IMG/VR virus record: IMGVR_UViG_3300028786_000160
Span: 1-31,875 of that record
Length of the DNA: 31,875 nt
Reading direction: 5' to 3' (one strand)
From: a virus
The notes under the pieces are model-generated. The model was given only the letters and a program-made list of their open reading frames with translations, did not search any database and was not told where the DNA came from. The stretch's first letter is position 1. Each line of letters starts with the position of its first letter. Positions 1-7,786 of the stretch are shown one piece after another. The position numbers and the translations under genes are program-made.

Positions 1-438
1 CTACCCCATGAGCTTGCGCCAATACAGTGTGCTCGGCCAGGCCCAAGGGATCTCCGGCTGATAAAGTTGATATCCCGCACGTATGAAATTGTTGGAGGAC
101 GACACATTGTCGGTCGTGTCTGATACCACCGAGCACCAGCCATTGCGCCGTGCCCGCGCCTCCAATGCTCGCATCAGGCGCAGTTGAAGTCTCTGTCCCC
201 AATGCTTTCTCAGTACGCCGACCCGACAGAAATAGCCCGCGTTGCATACATGCGTAGAAGGGACGATGCCGGCAAAGGCAACCGGCTTCGTCTCGCAATA
301 AGCCAACCACCAATGCCCATGATCGAATTTCGGAACTGGCGCTCCGTCGAAGAAGGTTGCCCCGTGAATCTCTGTGAGCGCCTCTGCGACGTCGTCGTCG
401 TTCCCGTCAACTTCACGAATCCGAAACATTGGCGGCAT
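1..438 (-). CDS. GNAT-family N-acetyltransferase
   Basis: A 145-residue protein whose stop codon is the first three bases of the window. It shows the GNAT layout: a central strand ending near residue 73 (GYFCRVGVLRKHWGQRL), matching motif A with an R-K-H-W-G-Q pyrophosphate-binding loop, then a long helix (LQLRLMRALEARARR) and a C-terminal SSNNFIRAGYQLY segment typical of motif B. Such enzymes move an acetyl group from acetyl-CoA to an amine; the substrate cannot be read here. It is the last gene after the lysis cluster and 125 bases separate it from that cluster. The start ATG has GAG five bases upstream. It may be an accessory phage gene or the first host gene beyond the phage. Confidence 0.8.
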   Translation of the reverse strand: MPPMFRIREVDGNDDDVAEALTEIHGATFFDGAPVPKFDHGHWWLAYCETKPVAFAGIVPSTHVCNAGYFCRVGVLRKHWGQRLQLRLMRALEARARRNGWCSVVSDTTDNVSSSNNFIRAGYQLYQPEIPWAWPSTLYWRKLMG

Positions 439-563
439 CTAAACTCGACAATTTGAATTGCGGATGGATTGCGCTGATGCGCGATCAGCAGCACAATCAC
501 TGCCCTGCTGGCGGATCACACGGGGCACGCTATCGAACAGGGCAACTGCACGAGTATCCCAAT

Positions 564-866
564 TCATTTGCCGAGCGTCGCCTTAATGCCCAGCCAGACC
601 GCACCCAAAAATCCGGTGACAATCACGGTAATGACTGCCTTGAATGTATAGCTCTGCGCCTGCTCGACGCTTCGGCGCCAACGCCTCAAATGCTGAAAAT
701 CCGCACGCAACTCTTTCCTATCTTCCTCTTCGATCCCGAATGAGGTCAGGACGGTCGCGACGGACTTTAGAACCACTGCATCAACATCGTCGCGATGCAG
801 CCGCTGCTGTTCGGCGAGCGTTTCGACGACAATGGCCCTGACATCGGAGCTTTCCAGGCTGCTCAT
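564..866 (-). CDS. Small phage membrane protein of the lysis cluster
   Basis: A 100-residue protein. The reading frame stays open further upstream, but the ATG at 866 is preferred because it overlaps the stop of the preceding holin-like gene (ATGA), and because the family I recognise begins near here. The N-terminal two thirds are charged and helical (ETLAEQQRLHRDD, GIEEEDRKELRADFQHLRRW). One membrane segment (FKAVITVIVTGFLGAVWLGI) sits at the C-terminus. Proteins with the FQHLRRWR-then-membrane-anchor layout occur beside holins in many alphaproteobacterial phages. The role is probably in lysis or in holding lysis proteins at the membrane, but this is unproven. Confidence 0.75.
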   Translation of the reverse strand: MSSLESSDVRAIVVETLAEQQRLHRDDVDAVVLKSVATVLTSFGIEEEDRKELRADFQHLRRWRRSVEQAQSYTFKAVITVIVTGFLGAVWLGIKATLGK

Positions 867-1246
867 CGCTTGATGATCCGCGCGATGTTTTCGAAACCCC
901 GCTTGGCGAAATAGAAGGAAACGACGAGATTTGATGTCACCGCCGCGAACCCCGCAAGCGGATCGGTCATGCCGAGTCCCAGAACCTTGTCCCAGACGAG
1001 CAGTTTGCAAAAATAGATCGCAACGCAATACCCCATCAGCTTGTCGGGCTCATACCAATGTCCGATCTCTGCGATGCGATACTGCATGATCGCGTTGACC
1101 TCGGAAACCTGGGCGGCGATCTCCCTGCCGGCCAGATTCGCTGCCGTCGCAGCGTCGGCAGATTGTGCCTTGAGATGCGCATTGTAAGCGTCGACCAGGC
1201 TCTTGATAACCGGACCACCGAGAAAGCCGATGATGGTCATCCACAT
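863..1246 (-). CDS. Holin-like membrane protein
   Basis: A 127-residue protein. The start at 1246 overlaps the preceding stop (TGATG) and has GGGAGG eight bases upstream, which fixes it over a longer in-frame extension. The N-terminus carries FLGGP followed by an amphipathic helical region rich in Ala and Gln. The C-terminal half has two hydrophobic segments (YCVAIYFCKLLVWDKVLGLG and GFAAVTSNLVVSFYFAKRG). This is the layout of gene-transfer-agent-type holins, which end in a similar KRG-E-N-ARI-K tail. It sits directly downstream of the endolysin and two small membrane proteins, so pore formation in the inner membrane during lysis is the likely job. Confidence 0.75.
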   Translation of the reverse strand: MWMTIIGFLGGPVIKSLVDAYNAHLKAQSADAATAANLAGREIAAQVSEVNAIMQYRIAEIGHWYEPDKLMGYCVAIYFCKLLVWDKVLGLGMTDPLAGFAAVTSNLVVSFYFAKRGFENIARIIKR

Positions 1247-1488
1247 CAGGAATGCCTCCCTACCGACCGCAGACGCGCGGCCAAAGTGACGATCGAAATA
1301 GCCAGCAGCACCCTGCCCGCCCACGTTGGATCACCAACGGCTGCAGACACCTGATCTTTGAAACCCGGATCGCCCAGGACATCGCCTGCTGCGTCAACGA
1401 GCTGGAGCATCACTCCGGCGAGCGCCAGGAGATAACCCCACGCGATCGTCAATGAATTGAGGCAAAATGCCTTGACCTTCGTCAGCAT
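1246..1488 (-). CDS. Small two-segment membrane protein, holin-like
   Basis: An 80-residue protein with two hydrophobic stretches (NSLTIAWGYLLALAGVMLQLV and WAGRVLLAISIVTLAARL) joined by a polar linker containing GDPGFKDQVSAAVGDP. The size and hairpin topology fit a class II holin or antiholin. Its stop overlaps the next gene's start by one base, so the pair is probably translated together. I recognise the type from rhizobial phage lysis regions but cannot say whether it is the pore-former or a regulator. Confidence 0.75.
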   Translation of the reverse strand: MLTKVKAFCLNSLTIAWGYLLALAGVMLQLVDAAGDVLGDPGFKDQVSAAVGDPTWAGRVLLAISIVTLAARLRSVGRHS

Positions 1489-1525
1489 GACGCCTCACAG
1501 GAACAAATACGAAGCTTCGACAACA

Positions 1526-1684
1526 TCACAGGCTCCGGAGCCTTGCCGCAATCTGCGAGGCCTTCTGGCGAAGTCGCGCAGCTTCAGAACTCGCCTCATC
1601 GATCCAGATCTTGATTCTCGGCCAAGTATAGATCGCAGCGACGTAACCGATGGCAAACAGCACAGCGTCGAACAACGTCCACAT
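1526..1684 (-). CDS. 52-residue membrane protein in the lysis cluster
   Basis: A short gene read directly from the sequence. It begins MWTLFDAVLFAIGYVAAIYTW, a membrane segment of about 18 residues, and continues with an amphipathic helix (RIKIWIDEASSEAARLRQKA, then QIAARLRSL). The ATG lies two bases past the endolysin stop and has AAGGA eight bases upstream, inside the endolysin 3' end. The N-terminal anchor plus coiled helix resembles small spanin-like or holin-accessory proteins of rhizobial phages. The tight packing between endolysin and holin-like genes supports it as real. Confidence 0.65.
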   Translation of the reverse strand: MWTLFDAVLFAIGYVAAIYTWPRIKIWIDEASSEAARLRQKASQIAARLRSL

Positions 1685-1686
1685 GG

Positions 1687-2397
1687 CTATTTCCTTTTAA
1701 AGATAGCCGTCAGCACGGAAGCGATAAATTCGCCAATCGAACCTTTCGACGGGTTTGTGATGGACGGAGCGGAAGATCGCTGGACCGGCACCGACTTGGG
1801 AGCAGGAGCCGATTTTGCGGCTGAGTTCGTCGCGCCGGCCAGCTGAATGCTCGGATCAAGTACCATCATCGCCATAAGCAGGCCGGCGCAGCCCAACTGA
1901 CCATCCACCACGCGCGGGTCATACACACCGTCCCGGACGTATTTCCCCGAGACATACTGATCCGTACCGCTCCAGATATACGGAGAGGGCCTCCCGCGCG
2001 CTGCGTAGCCAAGGCCGTTGTATTGCTCCAGCATCGTCAACGTTCCGCCGGTCGACCAATCCTTGTTGCGTGCGGCGTGGGGGGCGCAGTTGACGAGGGC
2101 ATCAATGGCCGCCTCCTCCCAACTCCGGAACGGCCCTCTCCCGGCCGGAACGTGAACAGAGACCCTGTTCCAGGGATCGCCCTGCGCGAGGCTACCGGTC
2201 CAGTCCCGTGAACACTCGCGTTCGTGAGCGACCGCAATGAAGACCCAGGGGACACCGGTTTTTGCGGAGACGGCGAGGTACCGAGCCTTGGCGCCGGGGT
2301 CGACCAGGTGCCTCGCGACCGAAGCGAAACTCCTCGTCGGCTTGGCATTTGCCCAGCGTTTCGCGTTCGCTGCCTTCAGCGCTATCAGATCGGTCAT
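1687..2397 (-). CDS. Endolysin, lysozyme-family peptidoglycan hydrolase
   Basis: A 236-residue protein. The middle (residues about 40-175) has the sequence pattern of the phage lysozyme-like family common in Rhizobiales prophages: VPWVFIAVAHERE with a glutamate suited to catalysis, SLAQGDPWNRVSVHV, PFRSWEEAAIDAL, EQYNGLGYAARGRPSPYIWSG and QLGCAGLLMAM. The C-terminal 50 residues are a Pro/Ala/Ser linker followed by a hydrophobic helix (IGEFIASVLTAIFKRK). There is no obvious N-terminal signal, so release through a holin fits the four small membrane genes downstream. It would cut cell-wall glycan at lysis. It is separated from the fibre gene by about 215 bases. Confidence 0.8.
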   Translation of the reverse strand: MTDLIALKAANAKRWANAKPTRSFASVARHLVDPGAKARYLAVSAKTGVPWVFIAVAHERECSRDWTGSLAQGDPWNRVSVHVPAGRGPFRSWEEAAIDALVNCAPHAARNKDWSTGGTLTMLEQYNGLGYAARGRPSPYIWSGTDQYVSGKYVRDGVYDPRVVDGQLGCAGLLMAMMVLDPSIQLAGATNSAAKSAPAPKSVPVQRSSAPSITNPSKGSIGEFIASVLTAIFKRK

Positions 2398-2435
2398 ACT
2401 TGCTCGCTGTGGGATTGAGGTGGTAAGAAGCGCAG

Positions 2436-2633
2436 ATGCGCAGATTTTTTCTCCGTGTCCGTCACTGGATCAGGCCAGATATTCGAGCATCGCTTGATGG
2501 ATTCGGCGCGTTCTTTTTGGTTACGCTTTTCTTCTGCTTAATCGCCGCCGCGCACGATGGCGTCGTGAAGCGCAATAAACAGTTTGACGAACACCGCTGG
2601 TGGTATCCGATCTACAAAACCCTGATGATGTAA
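2436..2633 (+). CDS. Possible small membrane protein on the opposite strand
   Basis: A 65-residue frame on the plus strand in the only sizeable gap between the tail-fibre and endolysin genes. It starts with a basic stretch (MRRFFLRVRHWIRPD), has one clear membrane segment (GFGAFFLVTLFFCLIAAAHDG) and a polar tail. The basic-then-hydrophobic order is typical of small inner-membrane proteins, and the ribosome site is only weak (AAGAAG). Its 3' end overlaps the fibre gene by 22 bases. It is against the transcription of its neighbours, so it would need its own promoter, which I do not see. Confidence 0.35.
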   Translation: MRRFFLRVRHWIRPDIRASLDGFGAFFLVTLFFCLIAAAHDGVVKRNKQFDEHRWWYPIYKTLMM

Positions 2634-3592
2634 TTGCAGACAATCGTTGGCTGCACGTTGTTGTGCGCGCCACCGCTGCCGGCCGCAGCGTTGTTGATCG
2701 TGATGCCAGTAGTCGATGAACCTGTGGTGCCTCCGGCCGACCCGCCGTTAATTCCGGCTCCCGCTCCGCTGGCTCCGAACGGAGCATTCTGGGTGTAAGA
2801 ATGGGTATGACCCGGGTCACTTAGCGTGTTGGCGTGTGTATGCGACGGAATTTGCGCTACGGTGAGTGTCGTACTTTCAGCACCACCCACGGCACCAAGG
2901 TTCGCAGGATTGCCGCCAAAATAAGAAGATGATAATCGCGTTGAACCGCCATCCCGCATTGCCGAGATGCGACCAACCTTGTCCGGCAGGTTGAACGTCG
3001 TGCTGCCGTCACCGACGCCATAGGTCGTGCCGAACAGAGAAAATAATGGCGCGTATGTCGTGCGCGAGATTGCCTGTCCAATCGGAAATGCGAAGATACT
3101 GCTCGGTGTTGTTGCCCCCCAATAATCCATCCCGGCGCCGAGAGGGATGCTATATGCATTTGCTGCTCCGATACCACCATGCAAATACCAAACGGCATCG
3201 CTGTTGTTGTAGAGAGCCACGTAAGGCGTGCCGAGAATGAGAGACCCGCCGGGCAGTTCAACACCGGGGGATGATCGTAGCGGCTTGGCGCCAAGCCCAT
3301 CAACAGTCAGCGTTACCGTCGCGCCGTTCGTGACATGCGGCGTGAATGCAATGGTCTGCCCGCCAAGATGAGCGAATGTGTCAAACGCCTCGAAGCTCGA
3401 GACTGCATAAGCTGTCGACGTACCGCCTGTGACAATAGCGCCTGATACGTCGTCGCGATATTTTGCAACCGCTGCCATCATCGCACGCGCGGAGTCGTTC
3501 ACGCTGGAAGGCGCTTGGCCCTCCTGCCAGTTGACCAAACTGTCCGCCGTTGCGTTGTTGGCCGCCGTTTGCGACCATTTGTAGAGTGTCAT
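2612..3592 (-). CDS. Tail fibre protein with phage tail-collar domain
   Basis: A 326-residue fibre or receptor-binding protein. Residues 1-60 hold a short virion-anchoring start with VNWQEGQAPSSVNDSARAMM, a recurrent motif in this type. After a beta-rich region comes a tail-collar domain at about residues 155-215 (AFPIGQAISRTTYAPLFSLF, then YGVGDGSTTFNLPDKVGR). The C-terminus is Gly/Ser/Thr-rich with histidine clusters (IPSHTHAN, DPGHTHSY), as in fibre tips that bind metal ions in trimers, and ends NVQPTIVCNYIIRVL. The start has AAGGAA eleven bases upstream. It likely binds the host surface. It lies just upstream of the lysis cluster. Confidence 0.9.
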   Translation of the reverse strand: MTLYKWSQTAANNATADSLVNWQEGQAPSSVNDSARAMMAAVAKYRDDVSGAIVTGGTSTAYAVSSFEAFDTFAHLGGQTIAFTPHVTNGATVTLTVDGLGAKPLRSSPGVELPGGSLILGTPYVALYNNSDAVWYLHGGIGAANAYSIPLGAGMDYWGATTPSSIFAFPIGQAISRTTYAPLFSLFGTTYGVGDGSTTFNLPDKVGRISAMRDGGSTRLSSSYFGGNPANLGAVGGAESTTLTVAQIPSHTHANTLSDPGHTHSYTQNAPFGASGAGAGINGGSAGGTTGSSTTGITINNAAAGSGGAHNNVQPTIVCNYIIRVL

Positions 3593-3635
3593 TGCTGAAT
3601 TTCCTTGTTTTCGTACCTTCCCGTGCCTTGCCGGG

Positions 3636-3854
3636 TTATTTCTTCACGCTCAGTTCCAGATATTGCGTGCAGAGACACGCGGGGGCGCGCGCAGTCAGGA
3701 GATTACGGATCACGCCAGGAGGGACACCCGGGCTTTCGCTGGCGACCACGTTCACCCGCGCGTCTATAACGGCCTCGATTTCAACCCGGATCTGCTGGAT
3801 GCGTTCTTCAAGTGGTGGGGCGGGCAATGTTCTCATCGGCTTTGCTTTCCTCAT
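3636..3854 (-). CDS. Small conserved phage protein, unknown role
   Basis: A 72-residue protein with a central helix (PLEERIQQIRVEIEAVIDARVN) and a PGVPPGVIRNLLTARAPAC segment that I recognise as recurrent in rhizobial phage proteins of this size. The ATG at 3854 has GGAGG nine bases upstream; an alternative ATG at 3836 also has a purine-rich site. It overlaps the preceding gene by about 47 bases. Function is unknown. Its place just before the fibre gene suggests a fibre-attachment or assembly role, but that is only a guess from position. Confidence 0.6.
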   Translation of the reverse strand: MRKAKPMRTLPAPPLEERIQQIRVEIEAVIDARVNVVASESPGVPPGVIRNLLTARAPACLCTQYLELSVKK

Positions 3855-4311
3855 GTGTCCGAACCTCCGGCTGCTGGAATGCAGTCAGTTTCTGCCTGGC
3901 GATAGCGGCCTCGTTCTGGGCCCGCCGCAGCGCTTTCTCGCGCCGCAATTCGTGGGCCGCGACGTAGATCTGCAAATCATACGGCAGCGATTTGAAGCGG
4001 TGCTTGCGATCGACCGGCCAGGAACGCGGCGGGTCGATTCCGGCAAGGTTGCTGATTGCGGCGGTAGCCACGCCGCCCGACGTCGGATCGGCAAGGCCAA
4101 CCGAGGTGTGTAGCTTCGAGATTTCCTGAATCGCCGGCCACAGTCGCACGATGCCGAGTGCGGCGCAGTCGGAAACAAACCTCGCAACATCGGCGGGCGC
4201 GGCGGGGCATGGCGAGCGCCCATTCAGCTCGCACCACTTTACAAACATCGGTGCGGCGCGCATCCGCGCCTGCGCCAGCGCCATGAGCACCGGATTTGTC
4301 GTCGCGCGCAT
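3808..4311 (-). CDS. Phage protein with an integrase SAM-like N-terminal pattern
   Basis: A 167-residue protein. The first 85 residues (CELNGRSPCPAAPADVARFV, then IVRLWPAIQEISKLH) follow the helical core-binding pattern found at the N-terminus of tyrosine recombinases, but there is no catalytic domain, so it is not an integrase. The second half has SWPVDRKHRFKSLPYDLQIY and a charged helix (REKALRRAQNEAAIARQKL). I recognise the type from rhizobial prophages next to fibre genes; its function is not known to me. It starts eight bases after the stop of the preceding gene. Confidence 0.65.
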   Translation of the reverse strand: MRATTNPVLMALAQARMRAAPMFVKWCELNGRSPCPAAPADVARFVSDCAALGIVRLWPAIQEISKLHTSVGLADPTSGGVATAAISNLAGIDPPRSWPVDRKHRFKSLPYDLQIYVAAHELRREKALRRAQNEAAIARQKLTAFQQPEVRTHEESKADENIARPTT

Positions 4312-4319
4312 CGGTCGTA

Positions 4320-4586
4320 TCAGCGCTTCGCCTTGCGCAGCGCATCGTGGACGCCACCCATCTTTCTGCGCAATGACATCAATTGCACGCGGCGGCGGAG
4401 GTTATGCGGTCCAGAGTCGATGTCACCGCGTAGTTCGGCGTCAAAGCTCTCAAGCGCCGCCGCACGCTTCTTCAAACCATAGAGCGCGAATTTTTCCGCC
4501 ATTTCGTCGGTCGGCATCGGCTTTCCGCTGAGTTTTTCGTTGACGGACTCCACACGTTCGATGAAATCCCGGTCGTCATCCGCCAT
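4320..4586 (-). CDS. Small charged phage protein, unknown role
   Basis: An 88-residue, highly charged, probably all-helical protein (FIERVESVNEKL, MAEKFALYGLKKRAAALESF). A good ribosome site, AAGGA, lies about eight bases before the ATG. It lies immediately downstream of the cargo pair at 4652-6316 and starts a run of three small phage genes that ends at the fibre gene. No motif identifies a function. Confidence 0.65.
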   Translation of the reverse strand: MADDDRDFIERVESVNEKLSGKPMPTDEMAEKFALYGLKKRAAALESFDAELRGDIDSGPHNLRRRVQLMSLRRKMGGVHDALRKAKR

Positions 4587-4651
4587 GGGCTATTCCTTGG
4601 TTGGGCCTTAATTCAAGATGTCAGCAGAAATCGAGGCAGGACGGTCGCCGT

Positions 4652-5860
4652 CTAGCGCCGCCCCTGAACCGTCCACGGTTGCTCCGGATCGTCGCGATAG
4701 AATCCACGCAGTTGGTCAGTCTGGGCCAGCGGAGCGGATTGCGCCGGGCTCCGCGGATCGACGCCCGCCAGACCAGCGATCCAATCTGCGATACCGCCGG
4801 CGGGTTTCAGATCCCCAGGCAGGACGAATTGCGCTGTCGGCAAACTCGATTCGAACACGGAGGCCGGTGAATGGTTGCCGTTTGCCGGGCTCACGTATCG
4901 CACGGGCGCATTGCCCGACAACCGGGGAATTCCACCGGCCTGCGCGGGTCGCGTCGGATTCATCGGGTCGATGCCCGCCAGGCCCGCGACCCTGTTCGTC
5001 ATGTCGTTGCCGGGGAGAATTCCACTAGCCGGCGACGGAAACCGCGCCGCGAACGTACCTGCGTTGGCAGCGGATGCGGGCGGCTGACCCCCGCTCGCCT
5101 GGTTAAGGTATCGACGATGCTCATCCACAAACGGAAGCTCAGGCTTCCCGGTGACACTCGACAATAGCCCGGCTGGCATTCGATCTGGATAGACAGCGGC
5201 CTTGCGAAGAGCGCCGTTAAGCTGAGAGTCGGTGAAGGTATCGTAGACTCGCCCCTTTCCTAGTGCTTCGCTTGGTCCCCGATATTGTCCAGGTGCTTCG
5301 CTTGGTCCTCGATATTGAATGTCGTAAGAAATTCCCTTGTTTTCCGGATCGTAGATTCTCCTTGCCACCTCCCGCGCAGGCTCCAAGGCCAGCCCCCAAG
5401 TGTTATGTTGAAAATCGAAATTGGTATCCATCGGTTGGACTTCGATCTGCCTGAATGTCTTCGAGCCATCCCGACCGACAATAACCCGACCCGAAATCTT
5501 TGCACTTTCATTTCCAAACACGTTCGCGCGCAACAAATAATCTGGAGAACGCACGTCCCTGTCGTAGTTCGATATGCGGGCCTTGATGTCGCTGTCGCGT
5601 TTTGCAAGTGTCGCCAGATCATACGTCCCGGGAGCAAGACTCCGATTGTTCAAAATCCAATTGATGATCGGAAACATCCCGGGATGGTAGTATCTCCCCG
5701 GACCTTCGGCCATGTACCATGACTTGTCCACATCGACGGGGGTCGGGACATCGCCCACCGGCGTTGGCGTGCCTGACACAGTTGACCCAATATAGTGATC
5801 CAGAAATTTCTTTTGGGTCCAGCGCTGACCGTTTGTCAGCCTTACAGTACTTTCAGTCAT
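4652..5860 (-). CDS. Modular cargo protein (candidate effector) with repeated linear motifs
   Basis: A 402-residue protein, the second gene of a two-gene cargo unit. GAGG lies nine bases before its ATG. Residues 1-215 look like a folded domain (QRWTQKKFLDHYIGS, RIYDPENKGISYDIQYRGPS), containing a short tandem duplication of QYRGPSEA. From about residue 230 it becomes Pro/Gly/Ser-rich and carries motifs seen in other cargo proteins here: FVDEHRRYLNQ, TFAARFPSPAS, and two related segments, RVAGLAGIDPMNPTR and WIAGLAGVDPRSPAQ. I recall such proteins from Bradyrhizobium genomes but know no assigned function. A toxin or effector role is inferred from its modular build and membrane-protein partner. 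Confidence 0.7.
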   Translation of the reverse strand: MTESTVRLTNGQRWTQKKFLDHYIGSTVSGTPTPVGDVPTPVDVDKSWYMAEGPGRYYHPGMFPIINWILNNRSLAPGTYDLATLAKRDSDIKARISNYDRDVRSPDYLLRANVFGNESAKISGRVIVGRDGSKTFRQIEVQPMDTNFDFQHNTWGLALEPAREVARRIYDPENKGISYDIQYRGPSEAPGQYRGPSEALGKGRVYDTFTDSQLNGALRKAAVYPDRMPAGLLSSVTGKPELPFVDEHRRYLNQASGGQPPASAANAGTFAARFPSPASGILPGNDMTNRVAGLAGIDPMNPTRPAQAGGIPRLSGNAPVRYVSPANGNHSPASVFESSLPTAQFVLPGDLKPAGGIADWIAGLAGVDPRSPAQSAPLAQTDQLRGFYRDDPEQPWTVQGRR

Positions 5861-5866
5861 GCAAAA

Positions 5867-6316
5867 TTACCTCGATGAGTATGCTGTCATCCCGGAATCA
5901 TCCCGGAACATGGCTCCGCAATTAGATAGCAAGATAGACGCGGTGATACGCCTTCTCGTAGGCTCTCCTATTGTTACGCCCTCAAGATCAACCTCCCATA
6001 TGATGACACCCAAGGCGCTCCTGGTTCTTGTGACCTTGCAGCAATCGGGTTGACTAAAATCTATGTTGTCGGGCCTCCCATGTGCTGCACGGGGCAGGCC
6101 GATATCCACCCCATCGAATCGACCGAAGCCGACGTAGGGCGCGCGGAAAATCTGTATCTGCGCTAATTTTATTGCTTCGGCGTCTGACTGGATGACGTGC
6201 TCGCCAGGACCGCAGATACTGTTCTTGCGGTAAACGAACTCCACGCAGTAACCGACAAACAGCAACAGCAGCAGAAGGAAAAAATATCGCCAGAATTTCC
6301 GCATGAAGACACCCAT
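5867..6316 (-). CDS. Membrane-anchored small protein, candidate partner of the 4652-5860 protein
   Basis: A 149-residue protein with an N-terminal membrane anchor (YFFLLLLLLFVGYCVEFVY) and a soluble, presumably periplasmic domain with four to five cysteines (NSICGPGEH, QPDCCKVTR, LLSNCGAMF). The domain has a strand-rich pattern (GVIIWEVDLEGVTIGEPTRRRI). It ends seven bases before the next gene, so the two form an operon. The order, membrane or exported protein first and modular protein second, is the same in most cargo units here. Immunity or chaperone function for its neighbour is possible but unproven. I see no LexA-type box in the 183-base gap upstream (6317-6499). Confidence 0.6.
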   Translation of the reverse strand: MGVFMRKFWRYFFLLLLLLFVGYCVEFVYRKNSICGPGEHVIQSDAEAIKLAQIQIFRAPYVGFGRFDGVDIGLPRAAHGRPDNIDFSQPDCCKVTRTRSALGVIIWEVDLEGVTIGEPTRRRITASILLSNCGAMFRDDSGMTAYSSR

Positions 6317-6499
6317 TCAACAGAACTTCGGCCTTGTCAGACGAACATTAGCGGCCGCCAGCCCCATACTCGCTTCCCAGCGAGGACTTTGTGTGCCTCC
6401 CCTCGTTATTTTTCTCTGACAATTTCAGGATATTTTGTGCAGGTCCATTGAGCGAGGCCTGCGCTTCACCGGCCGTTTGGTCGTCTGATCGCCGCGCAT

Positions 6500-7708
6500 C
6501 TATCGTCTGCCCGCCTTCCGCGCGTGATACAGCGCCACCGCGTCCTTGATGTCGCCTGAGCTCGACAGACGCGCATTGAGCGTTCGCAGATCCGCATGCT
6601 CGCGTTCCGCTGGCGTCCGCGCGGTGCCGGGCCGCTGCACCGGTGGCAGCGGCCTTGCCGCGGCCGCATCCCTGGCCTTCATCATCAGGCGATATTTTCC
6701 GGCGTCATACATCATGCGCTGGAAAACGGCGTTGCGCATCAACGGCTCACTCTTGAACAACCGGTTCAGTTCGGCAGGCTCGACACCGCTTGCCTTCGCG
6801 GAGGCAAAGATCTCAGCGGTGACCGCTGCCTGGGTTTCCCTGGGCTCTCCTTTCAGCATGGTCTCGAAGCGAGCGTCTTCGGATCGCGCATAGCTTTGAA
6901 AGCCTTGCTGCGCCAGCTCGGCCTGATGGCTGTTTTCCACTCTTTGCTGAGCGAACAATTGCTCGGTCGCCTCTACCATCGCCTGGACGCGCGCCAATTT
7001 CGTCGGATCCTGCCGCGACATCTGCTCGAGCGCGCCAGGCAGTTGCTCCGGTGCGACGCCTGCCAGTTCGGGGAACTGGCTCAGAAAACTGACCTGCGCA
7101 ATCTGCGTCGCCGCAGCCAATCCATTGAGATAATTTTGCCGGGTCTGTTCGGCCTCGCCGACCTGCTCTTCGATGGCGCGGCGCACCTGCGGATGTTGCA
7201 ACGCCTTCTCGAGCTCGGGGTCGAGGCCGGCCGGATCATTGCCGACGCCTTCCGGCGCATTCACCGACCTTTCAGACTCGACATTTTTGGCGTCGGCTTT
7301 GTTGGCTTTGGTTTCCGCCAGATCGAAGCCATAAAACTCGGCAGCATCGGGATCATTGGCGAGCGCCTCGGCGCGCAGCGCATCGACGCGGGCGCCCAAC
7401 GCCTTGGACGTCTCGCTTTCCGCGACAAGTCTCTCGGCCGCGGTCGCGCTGGCATAGTCACGGCCGGCACGTTCAAGGGTGATCGCTTCGTTCGCTGCGG
7501 CTGGCTTGCCGTCGGGACCGAGATATTGACGGACGACGGCACCGTTGTGCGCCTCGTCGCGCTCGGCCGCCGCTTCGCGCAAGGAAGCCGTGTCGCTTCC
7601 GATCGCATCTCGCCTGTTATCTTCGTCCGGATCTGGCATCGCCGCGTAGCCGGCGTTGACGAGATCGTAGGCGGCGCCGGTGAGCGCGGAATCGGATTTG
7701 GTTGTCAT
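6500..7708 (-). CDS. Helical acidic phage protein, scaffold-like or internal virion protein
   Basis: A 402-residue, Ala/Glu-rich, mostly helical protein. The ATG at 7708 is chosen over an upstream in-frame start because it has GGAG about twelve bases upstream. It starts TKSDSALTGAAYDLVNAGYA and contains long helices (ASATAAERLVAESETSKALG, HPQVRRAIEEQVGEAEQTRQ). The C-terminal tail (LNARLSSSGDIKDAVALYHARKAGRR) is basic and ends like the capsid-binding tails of scaffolding proteins. A scaffold would normally lie just before the capsid gene, and none is found there, so this gene might supply it. An internal ejected virion protein is equally possible. Confidence 0.6.
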   Translation of the reverse strand: MTTKSDSALTGAAYDLVNAGYAAMPDPDEDNRRDAIGSDTASLREAAAERDEAHNGAVVRQYLGPDGKPAAANEAITLERAGRDYASATAAERLVAESETSKALGARVDALRAEALANDPDAAEFYGFDLAETKANKADAKNVESERSVNAPEGVGNDPAGLDPELEKALQHPQVRRAIEEQVGEAEQTRQNYLNGLAAATQIAQVSFLSQFPELAGVAPEQLPGALEQMSRQDPTKLARVQAMVEATEQLFAQQRVENSHQAELAQQGFQSYARSEDARFETMLKGEPRETQAAVTAEIFASAKASGVEPAELNRLFKSEPLMRNAVFQRMMYDAGKYRLMMKARDAAAARPLPPVQRPGTARTPAEREHADLRTLNARLSSSGDIKDAVALYHARKAGRR

Positions 7709-7786
7709 TGCTTGATGGCTCCGGGAAAATATTTCGTTGGCACGCTTGATTCTTGCCGTTAGCAATCTTGAGCTGAGCGCGGACGC

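Noticed and set aside
3808-4311. Possible integrase
   Set aside because: Only the N-terminal helical pattern of tyrosine recombinases is present. The catalytic R, H-x-x-R and Y residues are missing and the gene lies among late genes.
6317-6499. LexA-type box before the 5867-6316 gene
   Set aside because: Two GAAC words are present near 6320-6345 but are 16 bases apart, not seven, and there is no matching -35.
6596-7762. Long plus-strand open frame of about 388 codons opposite the 6500-7708 gene
   Set aside because: It is the mirror of a high-GC gene with strong codon pattern on the minus strand; its protein is an Arg/Leu/Gly-rich stretch without a family, and it has no ribosome site.
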